A DNA stretch of 64,000 bases. Source: CAG-791 sp002449595. GTDB lineage: Bacteria > Bacillota > Clostridia > Lachnospirales > Lachnospiraceae. Shown piece by piece: positions 8,800-17,528 of this stretch (positions within the stretch are counted from its first letter, which is position 1; each line of letters begins with the position of its first letter). Made by a program: the position numbers and the translations under genes. The DNA lies in assembly GCA_946539855.1 (NCBI GenBank), contig CAMNHV010000007.1:1-64000 (forward strand), in the 5' to 3' direction. The notes below the pieces were generated by a model. The model saw nothing but the letters and a program-made list of their open reading frames with translations, searched no databases and had not been told where the DNA came from.

Positions 8800-9846
8800 T
8801 CAGTCCCTGGTGGACGCCCTGCGGATCAGATAAGTTTCAGTGTGCATCGTGCGGAAGTCCAGCGACGGCTCCTTGATCCGGGACAGGATGAGCTGGGCCG
8901 CCGAGTAGGCCATGATCTGCGTATGGATATGGATCGTCGTCAGGGCAGGGGTCATGCCGCGGGATTCCGGTGAGTCGTCGAAGCCGCAGAACATCACGTC
9001 CTCGGGGACTCTGTGGCCGAGGCTGCTCAGCAGCCGGATCGCGTCGCTGGCGACGAAGTCGTTGGCGCACAGAAACACGTCCGGGAGCGACTTCAGGGCG
9101 ACGAGGGCCGGTCCCATATCGGCCGCATCGTTTGCCTTGATGCAGTACTCGCTCATGACGGGGACGTCCGCGAGCATCATAGCGGTCCGGAAGGCGGTGT
9201 ATCGCTCGTAGAACGACTGGCAGTGCTCCCAGTTGCCGATGAAGCCGATCCGGCGAAAGCCCCGGTCCAGCATGCCGTTTACAAATTCGGTGACAGCGTC
9301 CGTATTGTCCATATAGAGCTGGTCGCAGGGAAGTGAGATGCCGGAGGATTTGTCCGGCCCGTCCACGAACAGGACCGGGAGCCCGAGGGCACAGACCATC
9401 TCATCGTAGCTGCGGTCGAACATCTCGATACACACGATCCCGCTGACCCTGCTTTTCACGAATGTGATCGGCAGCGAGTGGTCCCGGAGATTCTCCGGAG
9501 TCACCAGGTGCATGTTCAGCGTGTAGCCCATCTGGGACAGCTCGCGATGAAAACGGTCGAGCATGACGGAGGCAAAGTGGGATTGGTTAAAGAAAGTGGT
9601 GGTGAGCAGGGCGATCTCCCGGGGAGCATCGAGTCTGCTGCTCCCGGCGGCGGTGGACAGGGAGTAGAACTCATCCAGCGAATTGACGTAGGAAAAGTGC
9701 TTGTACCCCATCTCGATCGCTTTCTGGAAGATGCGCTCTCTGGTCGCGTCGGCGATTCCTTCAGAATTATTCAGGGCTTTGGAAACAGTGTTGCGGGAGA
9801 TACCGAGGGCATCCGCGATATCCTGAACGGTGACTTTGGTTCTCAT
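8800..9846 (-). CDS. LacI-family transcriptional regulator
   Basis: This 348-residue repressor-type regulator has an N-terminal helix-turn-helix (VTVQDIADALGISRNTVSKALN, about residues 5-26) and a periplasmic-binding-protein-like effector domain typical of the LacI/GalR family (FCGFDDSPESRGMTPALTTI near the C-terminus). The ATG at 9844-9846 was chosen because it begins the canonical HTH; the upstream extension lacks family similarity. The gene diverges from the ABC importer genes, and the 301-bp shared space holds repeated GTGCAAATG motifs. It probably represses the importer/GH32 operon and perhaps itself, with a fructosyl sugar as likely inducer (inference). Confidence 0.93.
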   Translation of the reverse strand: MRTKVTVQDIADALGISRNTVSKALNNSEGIADATRERIFQKAIEMGYKHFSYVNSLDEFYSLSTAAGSSRLDAPREIALLTTTFFNQSHFASVMLDRFHRELSQMGYTLNMHLVTPENLRDHSLPITFVKSRVSGIVCIEMFDRSYDEMVCALGLPVLFVDGPDKSSGISLPCDQLYMDNTDAVTEFVNGMLDRGFRRIGFIGNWEHCQSFYERYTAFRTAMMLADVPVMSEYCIKANDAADMGPALVALKSLPDVFLCANDFVASDAIRLLSSLGHRVPEDVMFCGFDDSPESRGMTPALTTIHIHTQIMAYSAAQLILSRIKEPSLDFRTMHTETYLIRRASTRD

Positions 9847-9893
9847 GGTCAATGTACCTGAACTTATCGATTTAGTGGAATGGTATTTATTCA

Positions 9894-9923
9894 ATAGTAA
9901 CAAGAGCACGATGCGAATGTCAA
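9894..9923 (-). promoter_or_regulatory. Sigma-A promoter of the lacI-yesL operon
   Basis: On the minus strand, TTGACA (plus-strand 9918-9923) and TACTAT (9894-9899) are separated by 18 bases, about 50 bases before the lacI start. It sits next to the palindrome at 9945-9956, which could serve autoregulation. Confidence 0.65.
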
Positions 9924-9944
9924 ACTTGCAAAAATACAAAGAGG

Positions 9945-10118
9945 GTGCAAATGCACACAAATCGTTTGCTGCCGGGACACAATTTTAGACGGTAAAGTGA
10001 TAGAGTGTGACGAAAAATGTGCAAATGTAAAGTAATTGTTGACATATGCCCATCCAGATGATAATTTTGAGATGACAATAATATACGTGCAAATGACCGA
10101 ATCGTCGTCAAATTGCAC
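9945..10118. promoter_or_regulatory. Repeated GTGCAAATG motifs, candidate LacI-type operators
   Basis: GTGCAAATG occurs at 9945-9953, 10019-10027 and 10087-10095, with a reverse-oriented partial copy (ATTGCAC) at 10112-10118. The first copy extends to the inverted repeat GTGCAAATGCAC and is directly followed by CAAATCGTTTG (9958-9968), another near-palindrome. The copies at 10019 and 10087 bracket the plus-strand promoter. The motif recurs in this divergent regulatory space, so binding by the adjacent LacI protein is the simplest guess. Confidence 0.5.
10039..10065 (+). promoter_or_regulatory. Promoter of the ABC importer operon
   Basis: A consensus -35 TTGACA at 10039-10044 is followed by GATAAT at 10060-10065 (15-base spacer) or TAATTT at 10062-10067 (17-base spacer). 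A leader of about 75 bases precedes the first permease gene. Confidence 0.55.
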
Positions 10119-10147
10119 AAACAGTCAATGAAAAAGGGAGGGGGTAT

Positions 10148-11086
10148 ATGAAAAAGACACAGGCAGCTGCTGCCGCCGGCAGCGACAGCAGAATGCACAA
10201 CAACCTGGTCTACATCCGGCAGCACTGGCAGCTCTACCTGCTGTTCATGTTACCGGCGTTCCTGCTGACGATTATCTTCCGCTACATTCCGATGGGCGGC
10301 ATCGCGATCGCGTTCACGGAATACAACCCGATCCGGGGTATCCTGGGCAGCGAGTGGATCGGCTTCGAGAACTTCACCCGGTTCCTGTCCTCGCCGGACT
10401 TCATGCGCTATCTGATGAACACGCTGAAGCTGAGCGTATACGGACTTCTCTGGGGATTCCCCGCACCGATCCTGCTGGCGTTCCTTCTGAACAGGATCCT
10501 GAGCTCCAAGACGAAGCAGAAGATCCAGCTGGTCCTGTACATGCCGAACTTCATCTCCGTCATCGTCCTCTGCGGTATCGTCCGCGTCATGCTGTCGCCC
10601 ACGGGCATGATCAATTCCCTGCTCGGAACGAACACGAACTTCATGACGATGCCCTCGGCGTTCCGCACGATCTATATCGCCAGCGGAATCTGGCAGGGCG
10701 CAGGCTGGGCCTCCATCATCTACACGGCGGCGCTCTCCAATGCGAGCGAGGAACTGAAGGAAGCGGCGAAGATCGACGGCGCTAACATCATCCAGCAGAT
10801 CAAGGCGGTCGAGTGGCCGGCGATCAAGGACACGGTCCTGATCCAGTTCATCATGTCGGTCGGAAATATCATGAGCGTCGGTTTTGAGAAGGCTTACGCA
10901 CTGCAGACAGACTTGAACCTCAATACATCCGAGATCATTTCGACCTACGTTTACAAAAAGGGTCTTCTGGACGGCGACTACGGTTTCTCAACGGCGGTCG
11001 GTCTGTTCAATACCGTGATCAACCTGGTGCTGCTCATCTCCATGAATGCCCTCGTCAAGAAGATGAACGAAGGCAACGGAATCTGA
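10148..11086 (+). CDS. ABC sugar importer permease, LplB type
   Basis: This is an inner membrane permease subunit (312 residues, six predicted TM segments) of a carbohydrate ABC importer. The EAA-loop signature, EELKEAAKIDGANIIQQ, is near residue 205. The N-terminal motif (YRIMPGG-like RYIPMGGIAIAFTEYNP) is typical of the LplB/YtcP-associated branch that handles oligosaccharides. The start has a strong GGAGGGGG ribosome-binding site. It heads the operon permease-permease-lipoprotein-GH32. No ATPase gene accompanies it; such systems usually share an MsmX-type ATPase encoded elsewhere. Confidence 0.93.
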   Translation: MKKTQAAAAAGSDSRMHNNLVYIRQHWQLYLLFMLPAFLLTIIFRYIPMGGIAIAFTEYNPIRGILGSEWIGFENFTRFLSSPDFMRYLMNTLKLSVYGLLWGFPAPILLAFLLNRILSSKTKQKIQLVLYMPNFISVIVLCGIVRVMLSPTGMINSLLGTNTNFMTMPSAFRTIYIASGIWQGAGWASIIYTAALSNASEELKEAAKIDGANIIQQIKAVEWPAIKDTVLIQFIMSVGNIMSVGFEKAYALQTDLNLNTSEIISTYVYKKGLLDGDYGFSTAVGLFNTVINLVLLISMNALVKKMNEGNGI

Positions 11087-11104
11087 GACAGGAGGACAGG
11101 CGAC

Positions 11105-12010
11105 ATGAATACTAAGAAAAAGAGTGTGTTTCAAAGATATTCGGCGGAAGACAAGACGATCCTGATCACCGGCTATGTCATTCTCGGCCTGTTCGTCGTC
11201 GCGATCATCCTGCCGATGGTCTACATCATCCTCGCGTCGTTCATCGATCCGATCACCCTGCAGAACAGCGGACTGACGTTTGACTTCAGCAAGTGGACGC
11301 TGACCGCCTACGAGAGAGTCATGTCGAACGGGCAGATCTGGGTCGGCTTCCGGAACGCGCTGATCTATTCGGTGCTGTTCACGATCATCTCCGTCGTCGT
11401 GACGCTCCTGGCAGCGTACCCGATGTCCAGGGAAGACTTCCGGGGACGCGGGTTCTTCAATACGATCTTCGTGATCACGATGTTCTTCGGCGGCGGCCTG
11501 ATCCCGACTTACCTGCTGATCAGCAACCTCGGCATGCTGGATACGATCTGGGCGATCCTGCTTCCCGGCGCGTTCAGCGTCTGGAACATGATCATCGCGA
11601 GGACGTATTACAGGGGCATCCCGAAGGACCTGCAGGAAGCGGCCTCCATCGACGGCGCGACCGAGATGGTCTACTTCTTCAAGATCCTTCTCCCGGTCTG
11701 CACGCCGATCATCGCGACGATCGCCATGTGGCAGTTCGTCGGAATGTGGAACAGCTACTTCGATGCGATGATCTACTTAAACAGCGCCTCCAAGCAGCCG
11801 CTGCAGCTAGTCCTTCGCTCGATCCTGATCCAGAACCAGCCGGAGCCGGGCATGGTCTCCGATATGCAGAGCACCGCGGAGCGCGCGCAGCTGGCGGAAC
11901 TCCTGAAGTATGCGACCATCATTATTTCCAGCGTTCCCCTTATGATCATGTATCCGTTCTTCCAGAAGTACTTTGACAGCGGCATTATGGCAGGCGCGGT
12001 CAAGGGCTGA
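11105..12010 (+). CDS. ABC sugar importer permease, YtcP/AraQ type
   Basis: The second permease of the importer has 301 residues and six TM segments. The EAA loop reads DLQEAASIDGATEMVYF near residue 180, and the C-terminus ends in the usual YPFFQKYFDSGIMAGAVKG pattern of the YtcP family. It follows the first permease by 18 bases with its own ribosome-binding site (AGGAGG) and pairs with it to form the transmembrane channel. Confidence 0.94.
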   Translation: MNTKKKSVFQRYSAEDKTILITGYVILGLFVVAIILPMVYIILASFIDPITLQNSGLTFDFSKWTLTAYERVMSNGQIWVGFRNALIYSVLFTIISVVVTLLAAYPMSREDFRGRGFFNTIFVITMFFGGGLIPTYLLISNLGMLDTIWAILLPGAFSVWNMIIARTYYRGIPKDLQEAASIDGATEMVYFFKILLPVCTPIIATIAMWQFVGMWNSYFDAMIYLNSASKQPLQLVLRSILIQNQPEPGMVSDMQSTAERAQLAELLKYATIIISSVPLMIMYPFFQKYFDSGIMAGAVKG

Positions 12011-12095
12011 CGGACACAGTGCGGGTGCTATTGATAAAGAAACAACCGGAACTGATAACTATAGAAACACAATCGCTTGAGAAAGGAGCAACAGA

Positions 12096-13796
12096 ATGTT
12101 GAACAAGAAAAGAATTCTTGCTGCGGCGCTCGCTCTCGCAATGGCAGCATCCATGCTGACGGCGTGCGGCGGCAAAGGCAAGCAGGAAGGCGCAGCCGGT
12201 GCAGCGGGTACCGCGGTCGCGGACGTCGACCCTGCCTCCCTCAAATTCCCGCTCGCGGAGAAGGCTGAGATCTCCGGCCTGACCAGCTATCCGGTGGGCA
12301 CGGAGTCCGAGCCCAACAACAGGACCATCTTCAAGAGGCTCGAGGAAAAGACCAACGTACACGTCAACTGGAAGACCATCCAGAGCGACCAGTGGGGCGA
12401 CAAGATCCAGCTGGAGATGTCGAACGTCAAGACGCTTCCCGACTTCGTCTTCAGCGCCGGCTTCAGCGACACCGACCTGCTCAAGTATGCGAAGCAGGGC
12501 GTCATCCTGAACGTCGAGGATTACATCGACAAGTACATGCCGAACCTGCAGAAAGTCTTCGAGCAGGCTCCCGAGTACAGAACGATGTGCACGGATGAAG
12601 ACGGACATATCTGGGCCCTGCCCTGGATCGAGCAGCTCGGCTACGAGAAGACCGCGATCCAGACCGTCGGCGACATGAGCTTCATCAACAAGTCCTGGCT
12701 GGATTACCTTGGACTTGACATGCCGACGAACGTCGACGAGTTTGAACAGGTCCTGATCGCATTCCGCGACAATGCGGACGCCCTGAAGAAGGAATTCAAC
12801 ATCGACGGTTCCATCATTCCTATGTCCTGCATCATGAACGACGGCGACCAGGATCCGGCGATCCTGATCAACGGTTTCGGCGAAGGCTACGGCGATCCCG
12901 ACCGCGGCCGCCACATCGCCGTCACGGACGAAGGCAAGGTCATCTGCTCCGCGACGACCGAGGGTTTCAAGGAAGGTATCGCATGGCTGCACAAGCTGTA
13001 TGAGGAAGGCCTCATCGATCCCGAGGCGTTCACGCAGGAATGGTCCACATACGTCGCGAAGGGCAAATCCGGCCGCTACGGCGTCTGCTTCTCCTGGGAC
13101 GTCGCAAACATCGCGCAGGTCAGCATGGACGACCTGATCGCGGGCAAAGGCTGGGTGCCGCTGCCGGCACTGGAAGCGGACGTCAGGAACATCACGCCGC
13201 AGAACGGCTCCTTCACCTCCGGCTTCGACCGCGGCAGATGCGTCGTCACGGCGACCTGCCAGAACCCCGCACTCGTCTGCGCATGGCTTGACCAGATGTA
13301 TGATCCTTTCCAGTCCCCTCAGAACAACTGGGGTACCTACGGCGAGGATGATGACTTTGACATCTTCGTGCTCGGCAAGAACGCGGACGGCGAAGACATG
13401 CTGCAGCACGCGCCGCTCGGCGATGCTTCCCCTGTGGAAGTCCGTGAAGCGGAATGCGTCGCAGGCCCGCTGGCGATCCTTGACAGCTACTATGGCGTCT
13501 ATGTGACCTGCCCGGATGACGCGCAGTATCGTCTCGACTGGATCAAGGACATCTACACGCCCGACATGAACGGCAAGTATGTGTTCCCGAACGTCTTCAT
13601 GACTACGGATGACACCAAGACCATCTCCAACCTGCAGGCGGACATCACGAAGCGCATCAACACCGCGAAGGCGGACTGGGTCATGAACGGCTTCACGGAT
13701 GCGGACTGGGATCAGCTGCAGAGCGACCTGAAGGCGTACAAGCTGGATGAGTACCTCGCGATCTTCCAGAAGTACTTCGACGCATACAACAAGTAA
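12096..13796 (+). CDS. Sugar-binding lipoprotein of the ABC importer (LipO-like)
   Basis: This extracellular solute-binding protein has 566 residues, long as is usual for partners of LplB/YtcP permeases. A lipoprotein signal peptide ends in LTAC, with the lipidated cysteine at residue 24, followed by a Gly/Ala-rich linker. The mature domain resembles family-1 oligosaccharide-binding proteins. It should capture the substrate at the outer face of the membrane and pass it to the two permeases. The start is an ATG after AAAGGAG. A strong terminator at 13819-13862 follows, so GH32 expression downstream may depend on readthrough or on a separate promoter. Confidence 0.93.
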   Translation: MLNKKRILAAALALAMAASMLTACGGKGKQEGAAGAAGTAVADVDPASLKFPLAEKAEISGLTSYPVGTESEPNNRTIFKRLEEKTNVHVNWKTIQSDQWGDKIQLEMSNVKTLPDFVFSAGFSDTDLLKYAKQGVILNVEDYIDKYMPNLQKVFEQAPEYRTMCTDEDGHIWALPWIEQLGYEKTAIQTVGDMSFINKSWLDYLGLDMPTNVDEFEQVLIAFRDNADALKKEFNIDGSIIPMSCIMNDGDQDPAILINGFGEGYGDPDRGRHIAVTDEGKVICSATTEGFKEGIAWLHKLYEEGLIDPEAFTQEWSTYVAKGKSGRYGVCFSWDVANIAQVSMDDLIAGKGWVPLPALEADVRNITPQNGSFTSGFDRGRCVVTATCQNPALVCAWLDQMYDPFQSPQNNWGTYGEDDDFDIFVLGKNADGEDMLQHAPLGDASPVEVREAECVAGPLAILDSYYGVYVTCPDDAQYRLDWIKDIYTPDMNGKYVFPNVFMTTDDTKTISNLQADITKRINTAKADWVMNGFTDADWDQLQSDLKAYKLDEYLAIFQKYFDAYNK

Positions 13797-13818
13797 CTAA
13801 AACCTTTCCTTTTCATAT

Positions 13819-13862
13819 GCCGGGCTTCCTGATTCACGTCGGGTCGGGAAGCCCGGCTTTTG
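13819..13862 (+). terminator. Intrinsic terminator between the binding-protein and GH32 genes
   Basis: An 11-bp stem GCCGGGCTTCC (13819-13829) pairs with GGAAGCCCGGC (13847-13857), followed by TTTTTG. It separates the abundant binding-protein transcript from the hydrolase gene starting at 13890, an arrangement that usually allows partial readthrough. Confidence 0.8.
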
Positions 13863-13889
13863 TTACAGACGTTTGACGGAGACGATGAG

Positions 13890-15392
13890 ATGACCAGTGA
13901 GAAGCTGCAGAGAGCCAGAGAATTTGAAAAACGGTACCTCGGGATCCCGGACCGGAATACGCCCGGGTTTCACCTGACAGGTGGAATCGGATGGATCAAC
14001 GATCCCAACGGATTTTCACTGTTCCGGGGGGAATACCACCTGTTCTTCCAGTACTATCCTTATGACCTGAAATGGGGCCCGATGCACTGGGGACATGTGA
14101 AGACGTCAGATTTCATCCGCTGGGAGAGACTGCCGGCGGCGATGGCGCCGGATCAGGAATATGATGAGGGCGGATGCTTCTCGGGCAGCGCGGTCGAGAC
14201 GCCGGACGGCAGGCATTTACTGATGTACACCGGTGTGAGGGGCGCGCGGAATGCGGACGGCATCCCGGAGTCCTTCCAGACGCAGTGCATCGCGGTCGGG
14301 GACGGAATCGACTACGAGAAATATGCGGGGAACCCTGTGATCCGGGCGGAGGACGTGCCGGAAGGCGGAAGCGTGCATGACTTCCGCGATCCGAAGATCT
14401 GGTATGAGGACGGCCTCTACCGGGCGGTGATGGGCAACCGGCCCGCGGACGGGAGCGGCGCGGTCCTGCTCTACGAGAGCAAAGACGCCGTGCACTGGTC
14501 TTATGTGACGACGGTCGACGCCTCGGAGAATAAGTTTGGCAGGATGTGGGAGTGCCCGGACTTCTTCGGGCTGGACGGAAAGACCGTCCTGCTGGTCAGC
14601 CCGCAGGACATGATGCCGGACGGACTGGAATTCCACCCGGGCAACATCAGCCTCAGCTTGATCGGGACCTGGGATCCGGAGGAGAAGCGGCTAAGGAGGG
14701 AGAACGTCCACACGATCGACTACGGGACGGACTTTTACGCGGCCCAGACGGTGCTCAGCACCGACGGCAGAAGGATCATGATCGGCTGGATGCAGAACTG
14801 GGAGACCTCTGCGGCCAGGCCGCCGGAGCTTCGGTTCGCCGGCCAGATGTCGCTGCCGCGGGAACTCTCTGTCCGGGACGGGCGGCTCTGCCAGAACCCG
14901 GTCCGGGAGCTGGAGCGGTATCGCGGCAAAAAGACGGTCTATGCGGACGTCCCGGTCCGGGAGAGAGCCGGCCTGAAAGGCATCGGCGGAAGATGCCTCG
15001 ACCTGTCGGTCACGGTCCGGCCGGAGCGCGGACAGGACGGTCTCGGCGTGTTCCGGATGTACGTCGCCGGCGACGACCGGTACAGCACCCTGATCCGGTA
15101 CCGCGCCGAAGCGGGGACGATCAAGGTGGACCGCACGCACAGCGGATTCCCGCACGACATCGTCAACATCCGGGAATTCCCGGTCGGGAAGGACCTGAAG
15201 GAGCTCCGGCTCCGGCTCATCCTGGACCGTTACAGCCTGGAGCTGTTCGTGAACGACGGCGCGCAGGCGGCTTCATTCGTGATCTACACAGGCGAGGAGG
15301 CGGAGGGGATAAGCTTTTTCTCCGAAGACGGCGTCAGGATCGACGTGGAACAGTACGAGCTGTGCGGCCGGCCGGAGGACGCAGGGCAGTAG
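13890..15392 (+). CDS. Glycoside hydrolase family 32 beta-fructosidase (sucrose / fructo-oligosaccharide hydrolase)
   Basis: This enzyme hydrolyses beta-fructosyl linkages in sucrose, sucrose-6-phosphate or short fructans. All three GH32 active-site motifs are present: WINDPNG with nucleophile D38, FRDPK with stabiliser D167, and ECPD with acid/base E221. A C-terminal beta-sandwich follows the five-bladed propeller. There is no signal peptide, so it acts in the cytoplasm. With an ABC importer rather than a PTS alongside, an unphosphorylated fructo-oligosaccharide is the more likely substrate. The ATG at 13890 has GGAGA 8 bases upstream and gives 500 residues; a TTG at 13860 in the same frame is less likely. 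Confidence 0.94.
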   Translation: MTSEKLQRAREFEKRYLGIPDRNTPGFHLTGGIGWINDPNGFSLFRGEYHLFFQYYPYDLKWGPMHWGHVKTSDFIRWERLPAAMAPDQEYDEGGCFSGSAVETPDGRHLLMYTGVRGARNADGIPESFQTQCIAVGDGIDYEKYAGNPVIRAEDVPEGGSVHDFRDPKIWYEDGLYRAVMGNRPADGSGAVLLYESKDAVHWSYVTTVDASENKFGRMWECPDFFGLDGKTVLLVSPQDMMPDGLEFHPGNISLSLIGTWDPEEKRLRRENVHTIDYGTDFYAAQTVLSTDGRRIMIGWMQNWETSAARPPELRFAGQMSLPRELSVRDGRLCQNPVRELERYRGKKTVYADVPVRERAGLKGIGGRCLDLSVTVRPERGQDGLGVFRMYVAGDDRYSTLIRYRAEAGTIKVDRTHSGFPHDIVNIREFPVGKDLKELRLRLILDRYSLELFVNDGAQAASFVIYTGEEAEGISFFSEDGVRIDVEQYELCGRPEDAGQ

Positions 15393-15396
15393 GAAC

Positions 15397-15428
15397 AAAG
15401 GCAGCGGGGCTTCTCCGCTGCCTTTTTA
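15397..15428 (+). terminator. Intrinsic terminator after GH32
   Basis: AAAGGCAGCGG (15397-15407) pairs with CCGCTGCCTTT (15415-15425) and continues into a T-run. It closes the importer/GH32 transcription unit, so the next gene is independently transcribed. Confidence 0.85.
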
Positions 15429-15499
15429 TGTTACGCAGTTGTTGCGCAGGCCCTCATACACTGAACATGCACAACTATGCTGTATGAGGAGGTCTGAAC

Positions 15500-17086
15500 A
15501 TGTTCAGCATTCAAAGAAATAGAAAACTACTGAAGGCCGCTGCGGCCGTGCTGTCCGCTCTGTGCATCATGGCGGTCAGCATCCTTGCGGGCCCCGCTGT
15601 CACGGCACTTGCGGATGAAAACATCACGGTCGACGGCACGGTCACGGACAAGACGAGCGACACGATCCTCTACCTCTCTACGTCCGGCGGAACGATGGCG
15701 ATCAAGATCGACGGCAGCACGGACCTGACCGGCTGCAAGCTCCTGTACCCGGACAAGAAGGTGAAAGTGACCTGCGCGAGACAGAATGACGGATACCTGC
15801 ACGCGTCGCGCATCGCGGCGATCCAGCAGAGCTCCGGCGGCAGCGCGTCGAACGTCCCCGGGGCGGTCTCCGTGTCCGGCACGATCAAGACCGGGACTTC
15901 GGATTCCATCCTTTTCCTTGATACCAGCGGCGGAACGATGCAGCTCAAGATCGACAGCAGCACCAACATGGATTCCTGCCGCGCGCTCACGGTCGGCAAG
16001 AAGATCACCGTCTCCACCGTCCGCGGCAGCGACGCTTACATGCATGCGCTGGTCATCACGGATTCCCAGAATTCTTCCTCCGGAAGCAGCTCTTCCGGAA
16101 GTTCTTCCAGTGCTTCCACACAGATCTCCGGCAACTCCGTCCAGGGCACAGTCGCCTCCGGAACGACCGCGGACATGCTGCTCCTGAACACGAGCGGCGG
16201 CCAGATGAAGCTGAAGATCGACGGCAGCACGGACCTTTCCGCCTGCAAAGTCCTGATTCCGGGCCGCACGGTCACGTCCGGCTGGGTGCGCGGCGATGAC
16301 GCCTACCTTCACAGCACGAAGATCGTCGGCGCGTCGACGTCCTACAGCAATGCAAACGTCAACACCGGTTCGGCGGTCTCCGTCTCCGGCAAGGTGAGCG
16401 GAAACACGACCGAGAACATGCTCTACCTCGACACGAGCGGCGGCAAGATGGCGATCAAGATCGACAACTCCACGGCGATGGGCTGCCGCGTCCTCTATGA
16501 GAACCAGTCCGTGACCGTCTCCGTCGCGCGCGGCGACGACGCCTATATGCACGCAGTCCGGATCGACGGGCAGGGCGGCAGCAGCTCCTCTTCGTCCTCT
16601 TCTTCCTCGTCCTCCCAGACCGTCACGCCGACCAGCGAGACGATCATGATCCAGGGCACCGTGAAGAGCGGCACGACCGAGAACGAGCTCCAGCTCGGCA
16701 CGAGCGGCGGCGACATGAAGATCAAGATCGACGCGAACACGAACCTCTCCGTCTGCAAGACGCTGATCCCGAACGACACCGTTGCGGTGGCGTGCTACCG
16801 CGGCAGCGACGCCTACTTCCACGCGTCCGTCATCACGGGCACGGTGCAGCCGGGCAGCGCTTCGGTCGACGGCAGCAGTGCCGTGACCGTCACCGGCAAG
16901 GTCGCCTCTGGCACGAAGGGCAACCTCCTGTATCTCGTCACCGACGGCGGCACGATGCAGATCAAGCTCGACACTGGCACTTCGATGAACGGCGTCCGCG
17001 TCCTCACGCAGGACCGCAGCGTCAAGGTCTCCGTCGCCCGCGGCTCCGACGCTTACATGCACGCGGTGTCGATCTCGGCGAACTGA
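15500..17086 (+). CDS. Exported protein with six ~66-residue repeats, unknown function
   Basis: I do not recognise a named family. The 528-residue protein has an N-terminal signal peptide (positive MFSIQRNRKLLK, then a hydrophobic core to about residue 37, probable cleavage after TALA). Six homologous repeats follow, at about 43-108, 121-186, 208-273, 292-356, 382-447 and 461-527. Each follows the pattern V-x-G-x-V ... L-x-L-x-T-S-G-G-x-M-x-I-K-I-D-x-x-T, then C-K/R-x-L and a closing R-G-x-D-A-Y-x-H-A. Ser-rich linkers separate some repeats, including a 12-serine run near residue 370. The length and strand pattern suggest small beta-barrel (OB-like, DUF5666-like) domains, which is inference. 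No cell-wall anchor motif is visible. The ribosome-binding site is GAGGAGG. Confidence 0.85.
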   Translation: MFSIQRNRKLLKAAAAVLSALCIMAVSILAGPAVTALADENITVDGTVTDKTSDTILYLSTSGGTMAIKIDGSTDLTGCKLLYPDKKVKVTCARQNDGYLHASRIAAIQQSSGGSASNVPGAVSVSGTIKTGTSDSILFLDTSGGTMQLKIDSSTNMDSCRALTVGKKITVSTVRGSDAYMHALVITDSQNSSSGSSSSGSSSSASTQISGNSVQGTVASGTTADMLLLNTSGGQMKLKIDGSTDLSACKVLIPGRTVTSGWVRGDDAYLHSTKIVGASTSYSNANVNTGSAVSVSGKVSGNTTENMLYLDTSGGKMAIKIDNSTAMGCRVLYENQSVTVSVARGDDAYMHAVRIDGQGGSSSSSSSSSSSSQTVTPTSETIMIQGTVKSGTTENELQLGTSGGDMKIKIDANTNLSVCKTLIPNDTVAVACYRGSDAYFHASVITGTVQPGSASVDGSSAVTVTGKVASGTKGNLLYLVTDGGTMQIKLDTGTSMNGVRVLTQDRSVKVSVARGSDAYMHAVSISAN

Positions 17087-17146
17087 GTATCGGGCTGAGC
17101 GGAGGGCTGGGTGCCGGCTGGAAACAGCAATCATCCGGAACATTTC

Positions 17147-17200
17147 AAAGGACTGTCACACTGGTGTGCTGGCACACCAGCTGCGGCGGTCCTTTTCTTA
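17147..17200 (+). terminator. Long compound terminator hairpin
   Basis: The outer stem AAAGGAC (17147-17153) pairs with GTCCTTT (17189-17195), enclosing a perfect 9-bp inner stem CTGGTGTGC / GCACACCAG (17161-17169 with 17172-17180), then TTCTTAT. It ends the transcript of the six-repeat protein gene. Confidence 0.75.
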
Positions 17201-17230
17201 TACTTGCAACTGACTCGCTTGCGGACTTAT

Positions 17231-17478
17231 CTACCGCAATTGACGATTATCGTGATTGCGGTAGACAGGCCAAGAAGAATTGTCTACCGCAATAGATAAT
17301 TCTGGTAAATGTGGTAGAAAGGCCAAGAAGAATTAGCAACCGCAATAGATAATTCTGGTAAATGCGGTAGAAAGACCAAGAAGAATTAGCAACCGCAATT
17401 GATAATTCTGGTAAATGTGGTAGACAGGCCAAGAAGAATTGTCTACCGCAATTAATATTTCTTGTAAATGCGGTAAAC
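17231..17478. repeat. 53-bp tandem repeat array, 4 full copies plus a partial fifth
   Basis: Units begin at 17231, 17284, 17337, 17390 and 17443, each exactly 53 bases apart, the last truncated near 17478. A unit reads C-T/A-ACCGCAAT, an AT-rich core (GATAATTCTGGTAAAT), then G-T/C-GGTAG and A-rich GGCCAAGAAGAATT. Inverted repeats lie both within units (CTACCGCAAT with ATTGCGGTAG in the first) and across unit borders (GGTAGACA with TGTCTACC at the first and last junctions). The array fills most of the 606-bp gene-free stretch 17087-17692. No spacers, so not CRISPR. Function unknown. Confidence 0.9.
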
Positions 17479-17519
17479 AGATATTTTGCGCAAGAGAACT
17501 GATTCCGACAGGCCTGACA

Positions 17520-17528
17520 TGATATACT
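17520..17528 (+). promoter_or_regulatory. Extended -10 promoter for the carboxylesterase genes
   Basis: TGATATACT matches the extended -10 pattern, immediately downstream of the 53-bp array, leaving a leader of about 155 bases before the first esterase. No convincing -35 is visible. Confidence 0.5.

Noticed and set aside
12000..13409. Minus-strand open frame opposite the binding lipoprotein
   Set aside because: Antisense shadow of a gene with a clear lipobox and family similarity; no domain or ribosome-binding site.
17231..17478. 53-bp array as a CRISPR
   Set aside because: Whole units are repeated end to end with no unique spacers, and no cas genes are in the window.
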